A stretch of 60,000 bases of DNA, taken from contig CAUYUJ010019248.1 in NCBI GenBank assembly GCA_963575745.1, forward strand, positions 478,712 through 538,711. The letters are read 5' to 3'. This document shows positions 32,320-42,019 of the stretch, one piece after another. The translations under genes and the position numbers were made by a program. This stretch comes from Prorocentrum cordatum (lineage: Eukaryota; Sar; Dinophyceae; Prorocentrales; Prorocentraceae). Positions within the stretch are counted from its first letter, which is position 1. Every line of letters starts with the position of its first letter. The notes beneath the pieces were generated by a model. That model saw nothing but the letters and a program-made list of their open reading frames with translations. It was not told the origin of the DNA and did no database searches.

Positions 32320-32945
32320 GGCGTCTACGATGGCCAGCCTTTGTCCTCGTCAGCGCGCGGCGCCCCGACGTCCTCTGCTTCCGTGTGGAACAGATCCGAG
32401 TCGTCACAAACGTCGCTGAAGTCGTCGACGCCATTGTCCTCCTCGCCGCCGTGGAGGTCGCAATCGCCGCCCTCGCCCATGCGTGCAACCTCGGCTCGCG
32501 AGCCTGATGTCACCGGAGCACTAGCGACGACTGGCGCGTCTCCAGCTTCTCCCGCGTCTTCTGCCCCCTGGGGCAGCGAAGCGGCATCTCCGTCCGACTG
32601 TCGCGCACCTTCTGTCGCTGGCCTTCGTAACTGGCCGTCTTGCATGAAGCCAGACTCGTCGCCGTCGCCAGATCCCTCAACCTCCGAACTAGAGCCCTCG
32701 CGGGAGGCTCGTCCTCAGGACTCCAGAGGCGACGAGCGCTCCGTGGCCGTGAGCATCTCATCCTCGGCAGCTTCGTCGTCCTCTGCGCTCTCAGCGCGGC
32801 GCCGATCGTCGGCGCCCGCAGCGCCCGCGCCCTGGCCCGCGGAAGGCGCGTCGCTTTCGTGGCCTGCGCGCCCAGTCTCTCAGGCGCTCTCAGACCTGCG
32901 GCTGCGCGGGGCCCGTTCCAGCTCGCGCAGCCGTCGTTTCAGCCC
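32320..32945 (-). pseudogene. Acidic reading frame with two in-frame TGA codons
   Basis: One - frame starts LKRRLRELERAPRSRR and SESA, meets TGA, continues ETGRAGHESDAPSAG, AESAEDDEAAEDEMLTATER and SSPLES, meets a second TGA, then GRASREGSSSEVEGSGDGDE to DDFSDVCDDSDLFHTEAEDV and DKGWPS-stop. Apart from the two TGAs it is open for about 200 codons and has a consistent acidic, disordered character. It follows the exon at 32,950-33,430. Decay, undetected introns or recoding could explain it; decay is simplest. Confidence 0.4.
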
Positions 32946-32949
32946 GCAA

Positions 32950-33430
32950 AGCCTTCACAAAGCAAAAGATGCCCTGCTTCGTCTCGCCTGTCGCCTGGAA
33001 TAACACCGTCTCATCGGTGCCGCCATAACTTCTAGTAATCTCGCCCGCCCGTTGCACCGCGCGATCCAGAGCGTCGCGCGCAATTCTGACCCCTTCCAGC
33101 AGCCCGTCTCGCGGCGTGCGCTCGTCTCTGCTGGGCAGGCTCACCAACCCCATCACCTCCGCCTCGCAATCGTCGGCCGCGGCTTGCCAACGACCGGAGA
33201 TTTCGTCCTCTGCGGCCATGGCCGCCGTCTCTCTCCTCGCAGTTTCGGCCGAAAGCCTGCTCACCTCTACTCCCTCGCGGAGCTGCCGCGCTTCGCCCTC
33301 TGTCAACGAGCGCAAGACGCGCCCGCGTCTCATGCCCAGAGGAATGCACGCGTGGACGCGGCCCTCAAGCGCGCGAATCATCTCAGCAGCTCGCTCTCCG
33401 GAGCTGCCCAATACTTTGGCAACTTCTCGC
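32950..33430 (-). CDS. Exon of unknown helical protein
   Basis: The frame reads CTLEREVAKVLGSSGERAAE, MIRALEGRVHACIPLGMRRG, LTEGEARQLREGVEVSRL, EDEISGRWQAAADDCEAEV and ITRSYGGTDETVLFQATGET. It is rich in amphipathic helix and has no low complexity. The upstream acceptor may be ACAATAAG near 33,455. It lies between the exon at about 33,690-34,030 and the acidic frame below. Family not recognised. Confidence 0.5.
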
Positions 33431-33689
33431 TCCAGCGTGCAATCCGCCCATCCTTATTGTCCGCGCGATTCGCATGGCATCCCGACCATCGCCCTGCAGC
33501 CGCAGCACGCCGCCAAGCACTGAAATCCAAATGCCGGCAACCAGTATTCGTCCTCGCGCAATGCGCCTCGCAAAGCACGCGATGCCGCCTGAGAGGTGAA
33601 AGACTGCGGCAGCGCCAGGAAAAAACGACTCCGACCGCGCATTGCACGAAGCACGCAAAGTCAGCTGCGCCGAGAAGCGCTCTCGCTAC

Positions 33690-34030
33690 CGCGGAGTTGC
33701 TCTCGCTGCGGAGGTGGTCCAGAGCATGTATGACGGTGCCCTTGGCGTCGGGATCTTCCACGTGAAAGAACCGCAACTGATGCGACTTGGCCTCCTGGAG
33801 CAGGGCAGCGTGCCTCGTCAGTCCAGGCCAGCTGGGCGCAGGGCGCAGCATCTGGAAGTCGCATTCGCCCCCCTCTTGAACTGCGCAGCGAACGTTGTCG
33901 GGCGACAAGCTCAGGATGCCCACGTCATCCCCAGAATTGATGTAGCCCGACATCTCTGCTAGCAGTCGCACGAACTCCCGCGCTTTCGCCTCGGCGAAAG
34001 AGAAATTTGGGCGAGGCGTTCGACATTGCA
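33690..34030 (-). CDS. Exon of unknown protein, same gene as 32,950-33,430
   Basis: The frame reads RPNFSFAEAKAREFVRLLAE, MSGYINSGDDVGILSLSPDN, CDFQMLRPAPSWPGLTRHAA, HQLRFFHVEDPDAKGTVIHA and SNSAVARALLGAADFACF. A GT follows TGCTTC near 33,648. A 13-bp word CGTGCAATGCGC near the donor is matched in reverse complement (CGTGCAATCCGC) at the next exon's start, which may be another inverted-repeat-bounded intron. Function unknown. Confidence 0.5.
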
Positions 34031-34039
34031 CTCGGCAGA

Positions 34040-34730
34040 CATCGCGGCCTCCGTGGCGCCCTTCCCCTGCCCGGCATAAGCCGGAACATCCCCCCGAACA
34101 GCTCGCGGAAAGTGCTCTCGGAAATGATGCCCCTCCCGATCGCCGTTGTCGACTATCGCGGCATCGTCATATGCCGCGCGAAACCAATTCTGCAACGTGG
34201 CGCCGATGAAAAGTGGAGCCCTGGCCTCCAAGACAAGCCGCCCATGTCTTCGGCAACGAAACGCGCATCCCCGCGCTATGGCGCTCTGCGCTAGACAGCG
34301 TCGCAGCGCCGCCAGTTTCACCCGGCGCCGCAGCCGCAGCGACGACCACGACGCCTTCGAGATAGTCGTCGACGCACTCATGGGCGCCCAATAGGGGCGA
34401 CCCAATGGCGGACGAGCTGGGCGCGGCCCCGGCCTGTCTCGGAATCGATTTAGATGGTTCGCCACTCGAAAGAGCTCGAGCCCAAATGCACCTACGGACA
34501 GGGGCACGATGCAAGCACATTTACGAGCATTGCACGTCAACGAAATGCGCTCGCCAATGAGGCGTTGCAATTTAAACTGCCCAACGCGCGTTCCCCGAAT
34601 GGCGCGTGAGCGACGTCGGGGGCGAACCAACGCCACTGGCATCGGCTGCAATGGAAGAGCCATGTGGTCCCGCTGAGTTCCATGAACATATTCGCCGGCC
34701 CGACGGGCCAGAGGCGCGCTAAGATTTCTC
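34040..34730 (-). other. GC-rich stretch with weak ORFs
   Basis: Overlapping - frames (for example one with LGAHECVDDYLEGVVVVAAA) are moderately protein-like but conflict with each other. It may contain upstream exons of the 32-34 kb gene; I could not choose a frame. Confidence 0.25.
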
Positions 34731-34739
34731 GTTCGCGCG

Positions 34740-35770
34740 CGGGGCGGCCCCTGGGGGGCCCCTGGCGAAAAGTGCACCCAGAAGGTCCCGGGGCACTCCC
34801 AGCAGACTCGGGCCAGAGATGGTTTTCCTCCTGGGCGCGGCCTTCCACGCTCCCTGGAGCGCGCCACGAGGGCCCCAACGAGAATCCAAGACGGTCCAAG
34901 AAGGTACCGAATCACCAAGCGATCGGCCCAGGACGCCCAAGCGGGCCTCAAGACGGCCCAAGAAGCTTCCACGACGCCCCAAGAGAGCCCCGACCCTTTC
35001 CAAGAGAGCCCCAGGGGGCCAAAATCACTGATATCCGTAAAGTTTTGTTCAAGGTGTTGGGTTTCTTCGCCTCTTCGCGTTTCCGACGCTCCAAGACGGC
35101 CCGAGAGGCCTCCAAGACCCCCCCCCAAGACGGCCCGAGAGGTTTCCAAGAGAGTCCCAAGACCGCCACGAGGGACCCACGACAGCCCAAGAGGCGCCCA
35201 AGACGGCCCAAGGGGACCCCAAGAGGGCCCCAAGTGGGGTCCAACATGGAGACCAAGAACTGAGAATCCGAGTCTTTCGGTCCAAGAGGCCTCCTGGAAG
35301 ATCCGAGAGGCCCCCGAGAGGCCCCAAAAGGCGACGCGGGGCCCGAAACAGACCCCAAGACGCTCGACAACGACTCCCGAGAGTCTCCAAGAAGCCCTCG
35401 AGAGGCATCCAACGAGATCCCACTGAACGCCCGCGAAGCCTCAGAGCGCCAAATCTTTGGATTTCCATATGTTTGTTTCAGAAAGTTTTTGGCCCCCTCG
35501 CCTCTTCGCGTTTCCGACGGTCCAAGACGGCCCAAGAAGCCTCCAAGATCGCCCCAGGACGGCCCGAGAGGCCTCCAAGAGAGGTCCACGACCGTCTGAG
35601 AGGGCCCCGCGACAGCCCAGGAGGCGCCCAAGACGGTCCAAAAGGACCCAAGAGGGCCCCAAGAGAGGCCCAAGATGGAGACCACGAACCGAAAATCCGA
35701 GCCTTCCGCTCCAAGGCCCCCTGGACGCCCCAAGAGGCTCATGAGAAGCCCAACAAGCGACAGGGGGACC
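34740..35770. repeat. CCCAAGACGGCC-type degenerate repeat tract
   Basis: Same style as 30,770-31,790. An inner duplication of about 400 bp is visible: CGCCTCTTCGCGTTTCCGAC occurs at 35,070 and 35,500. Confidence 0.8.
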
Positions 35771-35832
35771 GAATAATGCAAAAAAGGAAACTGCCCCACT
35801 CTCTCCGACCGCGCCGCTGACAGACTGCAAAC

Positions 35833-36020
35833 ATCTAGCTGTTCATGCCCGACAGCTCCGCTGACGGGAAAAAAAACGCCTAGCTGTTGATGCCCGACAG
35901 CTCCGCTGACGGAAAGCAGCATCTAGCTGTTTATACCCGACAACTCCGATGACGGGAAAAAAAAACCACTTGGCTTGTTATACCAGACAGCTCCGCTGAC
36001 GGAAAGCAAGCATCTACTTG
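35833..36020 (+). repeat. About 45-bp tandem repeat, four units
   Basis: Units start CTAGCTGTT at 35,835, 35,880 and 35,923, with a diverged TTGGCTTGTT at 35,970. Each holds CCCGACAGCTCCGCTGACGG and an A-run. Confidence 0.85.
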
Positions 36021-36029
36021 GAATTGATT

Positions 36030-37260
36030 CAAGCATTTGCGGCCGTTTGCGCTGTGTCCGTCGTTTTTTGTAAGCTTTGGGTATAATCCACCCCATCTGT
36101 GGGTTGCTACTGTTGAGGACGACGAAGAAATTCTTCGTTGAGGAGGGGGGGGGAGGAGGAGGGGGGGGAGGAGAAGGGATGGGCCTAGCCACGAAGAAAG
36201 GGCCCCCGCTCGATCTTTCCTCCGATCAACGCCGAGAGGGCCTGGTCAGATAGGCCCCCGAACTCAGGAACGGCGCTCTCGCTCGAGATTGCCTCGCACT
36301 TCTGCCCGTGGCCGACGAGGGAGATATTCCCACAGAAGAAGAAGGGGGCGCGATCGAAGACGAAGTGGGCGGGCATCGAGGACCGGGGCATACAAAACGA
36401 AAGACACGCGGGCAGTTACGAGCGAAAAGCCTTCAAATGGAGGAGGAATCATTCGTCACTCAACCCCATCATTGTTTCCATTGTTCCTCTCCCTCCCTCG
36501 CACACTCTATCCATCTCACTACTCCTCTCATCCGCTTCCATCCCTTGCCCCGTCCCTTGCCATTCATTGGATTGTCATCGCGACCCCTCTCCACCATTCC
36601 CTTATTCCCCTCCCTCCCCCCCCGCCCTCCTCCCCCCCCCTCTCCCTCCCCCGAGCCCCTCCCCCTTCCTTTCCCCCCCCCGCGGCGGCGGGGCGGTGCA
36701 GGGAGAGGCCATCCACGTGGTGGCCGCCCTCCTCGTCGAGGCCCCGGGCCTCGTCGAGGCCGCGGCGCGGCCCGCCCAGGGGCCCGGGGGGGAGGGGGGA
36801 GGAGGGGGGGGCAAGGGGGAGAGGACGAGGGAGGGAGGGAGGACGATGGGAGGAGGAGGGAGGGATACAGGACGAGGGAGGGGGAGGAGGAGGATAGGGG
36901 GAAACGAATGGAGAGACACCCCGAGCGGCAAAGAGGAAGAGGAGGAGGAGGAGGAGGAGGAGGAGGAGGAGGAGGAGGAGGAGGAGAAGAGGGGGGAATT
37001 GTGGAGGTGATATTTCCGTTGCCTCCTTGCCTCATCCTAACCGCCCGCCTTCCAGCGTCATTCATCATTCCTCCTCCTCCCCCTCGTGATCCTCATCCCC
37101 CTCCCTCGTAACGCATCCCTCCCTCATCCGCTTCCGCCTTCTCCTCATCCGACTCCTCCCTCGTCCTCTCACCGTCTCCATCGTCCTGGGCGTAGGTGGT
37201 CTACAGAACTTTGTCTTCTCTCTTTCCACGGCCCCTCCTACCCCTGCTCGGGGAAAGGTT
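36030..37260. repeat. Low-complexity C-rich and GGA-rich region
   Basis: CCTC-rich at 36,480-36,680, G-rich at 36,780-36,900, (GGA)n at 36,935-36,990, then CCTCC-rich. No coding region is supported. Confidence 0.75.
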
Positions 37261-37261
37261 C

Positions 37262-37975
37262 ACCCCTCCCCCTACCCCGGGCCCGGGAGGGAGGGGGGTT
37301 CGAGGCGTCAGAGGGCGCTCTTCGGCGCAAGATGGCTCCAAGCGGCCATCTGAAGGCCCAAAAAGGCCTCCAAGATGGCGCACGATAGCTCAAGATGGCT
37401 CAAGATAGTCACCGACATACCTCCAAGAGGCCCCATGACGGCCACGAGACTGTTTCAAGTACCCGCCGAGCCCTCCAACTTGGAGGGCTCCGCCAAGAAA
37501 CCAAAATGGCCCCAAAACCTAAGGCCAATCAATGTTTCTGGCGTTCTCGCCGTTTCGCTCCCGATGGGCATCGGCGGCCTCAGGATCGCCACAAGATGGC
37601 CCAAGAGAGCCCCAAGAGGCGCCCAAGAGGGCCCCAAGAGGGCCCCAAGAGCGCCCAAGAGCGTCCCAAGAGCGCCCCAAGAGGGCCTCAAGACGGCCTT
37701 TTTTAGCCTCCGAGGGGGGGAGCTGAATTGAGGACCCCCCCTCTTTTGAGCCATGGGCCCCAAGACGGCCCAAAGACACCTCTCAGACCACCGCCACCCC
37801 AAAGAGCTCCAAGAGGGCCCCAAGATGGCCCCAGGATGACCCCAAGAGGACCCCAAGAGGACCCCAAGAGATCCCCAAGATGGCTCCAAGAGACCTCCGA
37901 GAACCCCTCACAACAACACCTCAATTCGCCTGGGCATCGTTGTTGGATGGGCTGGTGGGGGTGCGCGAAGCGTCA
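37262..37975 (+). repeat. Dispersed repeat Q, copy 1
   Basis: About 650 bp shared with 51,590-52,205. Landmarks in order: GTCAGAGGGCGCTC, AAGATGGCGCACGATAGC, CACCGACATACCTCCAAGAG, CCGCCGAGCCCTCC, CCCCTCTTTTGA, CTCACAACAACACCTCAA and GTTGGATGGGCTGGTGGGG. CCCAAGANGGCCC words between the landmarks vary in number. Confidence 0.85.
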
Positions 37976-38104
37976 AACATTTACCTCGCCCTCTCGCGTT
38001 TCTCTCTCTCGCCCTCCTCGCCCTCTCCCTCGCACGCGGGCCGCGACGGGTGTTATTGCCCGAATCGCATCGCGTCCGCGGCGGGAACGCTCCGCGGCGC
38101 CGGG

Positions 38105-38110
<6 letters not shown>

Positions 38111-38178
<68 letters not shown>

Positions 38179-38182
38179 GATG
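38111..38182. repeat. 13-bp GC-rich tandem repeat
   Basis: About 5.5 exact units of GCCGATGCGCGGC. Confidence 0.95.
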
Positions 38183-38189
38183 CTGGACC

Positions 38190-38514
38190 CGCGGTCCATT
38201 TTTAAAGTTAGTCTCATCATCCGCCCGATCCTCCTCGACAAGTTCCGCCTCCTCCGCGTTGCCCATCTCCCTCACTCATGCCCCTCTTCCTCCTCCTCCT
38301 TATTGCCCTTATCCCTGTCCTCATTATGTAGTTGCTGCTGGATCGATGGCCAAACTGGATCGATCTCGGAGTCCACGTCCACCCCGTCGTCCTCTTCCTC
38401 CTCCGCATCGTCGCCCTCGTCCTGGTCTGACTCCCCATCCACATTTTCTTCCCCCCCTTATCCTCCTCGCCCTCATGCTGCTCCTCATCCTCATCATGAT
38501 TCTGCTTATGTTTA

Positions 38515-38545
<31 letters not shown>

Positions 38546-38720
38546 CCTCCTCCTGCTCATCCCCCCCCTCCTCGCCCTCCTCCTCTTCCTTCTCCTTCTC
38601 CCTCCTCACCCGCACCATGTGCCGCATGGCCCCCCTTCTCATCCTCGGCCTATGGGGCCGAACGGGCTTCACTTCTTAGTAGTGTCTTAGTGGGGCCCGT
38701 CGGCCCCAAAAAAATCTTAG
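38190..38720. other. CTC-rich intergenic region
   Basis: Pyrimidine-rich + strand with CTCCTGCTCCTGCTC repeats near 38,515-38,560. No gene is supported. It lies just 3' of the eight-exon gene. Confidence 0.6.
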
Positions 38721-38722
38721 AT

Positions 38723-38740
38723 CTGAGCCGATTGGCTCAG
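38723..38740 (-). terminator. Perfect 7-bp hairpin just after a stop codon
   Basis: On the - strand CTGAGCC-AATC-GGCTCAG begins one base after the TAA of the eight-exon gene, followed about 12 bases on by a T-run. It looks like an RNA 3' end hairpin. Rho-independent termination is not expected in a nucleus, so the role is open. Confidence 0.4.
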
Positions 38741-38741
38741 C

Positions 38742-41700
38742 TTAGCTGACACCGGCGCGAGCTGCCGACAGCATCGCGGCCAGACTCCCCGTGAGGCCGC
38801 CCGCTGAGCCGCCGCTGCTGCCGCTGCTGCCGCCGGTGGTGCCGCTGCCGGCGGCGCCGCCCGTCGCGCCGCCGGTCGTCGCGCCCGCCGCAGGAGCAGC
38901 CCCGCCGCTGCTGCCGGGCCCCGCCGCCGCGCTGGCGCCTGCGCCGGCGCCCGTGGCCTGGCAGGCCGAGCCAGGGGGGGCTCTCACGAAGGGGGGCGGG
39001 GGGGATGAGGATGAGGAGAAGGAGAAGGAGGGAGGAGGAGGAGGAGGAGGAGGAGGAGAAGGAGAAGGAGGAGGAGGAGGAGGAGGGAGGAGGAGGAGGA
39101 GGAGGAGGAGGGGAAGGAGGCCGGGGGAGAGGAAGGAGGAGGAGCAGCAGCAGGAGGAGGAGCAGCAGTAGGGAGTATGCTTTACCTCTATCCCCATCTT
39201 CCTCATCTTCCTCATCCTTCATCTTCCTCATCATCCTGCCCTCATCTTCCTCATCTACCTCATCAGTGATCCTCTACCTCATCTTCGTTCTCATCCTTCA
39301 TCTTCCCCATCCTGCCCTTATCTTCCTCATATTCTTCATCGGTGATCCTCTACCTCATCTTCCTTCATCTTCCTCATCCTTCATCTTCCCCATCCTGCCC
39401 TCATCTTCCTCATCTTCCTCATCAGTGATCCTCTACCTCATCTTCCATCATCTTCCTCATCCTGCCCTCATCTTCCTCATCTTCCTCATCAGTGATCCGC
39501 TACCTCATCTTCCTTATCCTGCTTTGCCTTCCGCCTGTTGTTCACCTCCGCGGCGTACGCCGGCGCGTAAACCTTGCTCTGAGGGTCGGCCATCTTCTCG
39601 TACATGTGCTTGAGGAGCTGCTGCATGATGTGCTTCTTCTGGAACTCCGTCTGGCAGATGCCGAGGTAGCCAATGTTGTTCGTGACGCAATCGCAGCACT
39701 GCTCACCGACACCTGGGGTCATGTCGATCGTGCTGATGCACCAGAAAGCGTGGCGCAGGGAGTCCGTCACCACGCTCGGCAGGCTGTGGTAGGTGATCGG
39801 CTGGATCCTGCTGTCCCTGGCGTTCCGAAGTTCTGGGCTGGGGTTCTCCTCCTCAGGCGGCTCATCGGCTTCTTGTTCTCCGTCGTCGTCGACTTCTTGC
39901 TCCTCGTCGTCGCTCTGTTCGTCCGAGTCGCCGCCCATGCCCTCCGTCCTGCCGCCCACGGCGCGCCTCCTTGCGCCCCAGAACTGCTTTTTTTCACCAA
40001 TCGTGAGCTTCGGGAGACCGGACCACGGCAACAAGCTACAAGGGCCGACGAAGTTCGACACGTTGGTGGCATCCGGGAAGTGCTTATGCTCACGAGGCTG
40101 GATCGTCGTGAAACTGCTGTAGAACATGAACACGCGCTGGGAGCACCGAAGGACGCATTGCCTCGTCTTCTGGCGATGCTTGCGCGCCTTCACGCTCTTC
40201 TCGTCGAAAGTCAAGATGATTTCTCGCATGATGGTCTTCCCGTCCTTGGCTGTACGTGTTCTGTCTGCAGTTTTGCGGTCTTTCCCCATGCCCCAGTTGT
40301 TCAGGAACGTGTTGTCGTTAGTCCTGCCCCCATCAAAGAGCATCAGGACGTCGCCTTTGGGCAGGATGCCTACCTGGTCCGGAGCGGTCCGCGCAGTCAA
40401 GACAGATTTCCACATCTTCTGGATGATCGGCTTCTGCAACGGAGGCTTGCGGATGTGGGGGTGCGTCTGGCTCTCGCCGAACAGATTCGCGTCGAACGTG
40501 ATGATGACGTTGCCCGCGCCCCCGCCCTTCACGGCGCCGAGGCCGATGCCCTTGATGGCATTCGTCAGCTCCGTCTGGTTCTTGCCATTCTCCACGATCA
40601 ACTCGCAGAACTTCTTGACGTGGCGCTCCGCGCAATCGGCCCAGTCGGCCTCGAGCTCCATGATATCTGGAGGCGGCGCTGCCGACGAAGCGGGGCCACC
40701 AGCAGCAGCGGGGCCAGGCGGTGGCGCGCCGCCCCCTGGTGCGCCAGCAGGTGGGGCTGCCGGGGACGCCTTCGGCACCGAGTTCTGCTCGGACAGCGCG
40801 GCGTCGAATTCCTGGGCGGGGGGTCACATATACTTGCCTAACAAAAAATGACAAACAATGAGGGAGAGTCGGAGGGACAAGAGAAGGGGGGATCAGAGGG
40901 AGCAGGAAGATGAGGAGGAGGAAGTCTTGCATGGAGGAGGAGGAGCAGGAGACGGGCGGCGCCTCAGAAAGGAGGGGGGAGGGAGGAGGAGGAGGAGGAA
41001 TGGAAGGGGGAGGGCGGAGGGGGGAGCCAGAGAAAGAGGAGGAGGAGGGGGGGGAGGAGGAGGAGGAGAGGGCAATGCCACCGAAGGAAAACAAACTTAG
41101 ACTTTTGTTGGGGCTATGGGGCTATAGGGCTCTAGGACTATAGGCCTCCGGGGCTCTGGGCTATAGGGCTATAGGAGAAAGACGAGGAAGAGGAGGAGGG
41201 GCTGTAAGGGGGGGCGTCAGAATCAGGAGGAGCAGGAGGAAGGAGGAGGGGAAAGATGAAGAGCAGGAGGAGGATCGATATCCTCCATGTTTGCCTTCCA
41301 AGGCTGGTATTCAGACAAAATCTCAACCGCGGTTTTGCCGGACTCGATGCCGTTCATAATCGAACTCGTGTCGTGCGGGTCGAAAGCGAAGCAGGTCATC
41401 TCAATCATATCCAGGGTCCGCCGCGCAGAGAGAGGCCACGTGCTTAAGAAGGTCGAGTCTGCGTCTTTGTATGTTTCCCTATGCACGATGGGGTTCTCAG
41501 ATAATTCACGGACCTTGGCCTTGTGGTCGGCGTGGATGTTCGGGGGCACGTAAAGGAAGGGGTTGCCCGAGGTGGGGCCAGAGGAACGTCACCCTGGACG
41601 CCCCACCGATTAAGGCACGCGTCAGCCTCAAGCTGGATTCGCTTCCCACCTTGGGCTACCCTTCCCCATTACGCACCCCCGAAATGTTCCTCGTGTCAAG

Positions 41701-41935
41701 AAACTGGGGAGTGAAATAGTCCCGCATGGCAAGTTTCATCGAGATGACGTCGATCAAGCCCGCCCTCCCACTCTGGCCCCTCAGCTTGTTCATGCTCAAA
41801 TCACCTACGTGGGAGGAGGCGCGAGGCCAGCTGGCGCAGGAGGAGACAGGAGGGGGAGGCAGTAGAGGAGGCAGCAGGCAGGGGACGGGGGGGGGGAGGC
41901 CGGAGGAGGGGGGGTGGGGACAATGCAGGAGGAGG

Positions 41936-41979
<44 letters not shown>

Positions 41980-41988
41980 TAGAGATAC

Positions 41989-42019
<31 letters not shown>

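Noticed and set aside
32320-32945. Selenocysteine at the in-frame TGAs
   Set aside because: The context is an acidic disordered segment with no redox motif, and no SECIS-like structure was identified; decay or introns are simpler.
38723-38740. Bacterial rho-independent terminator
   Set aside because: Shape is similar, but the gene has spliceosomal introns; bacterial origin is excluded.
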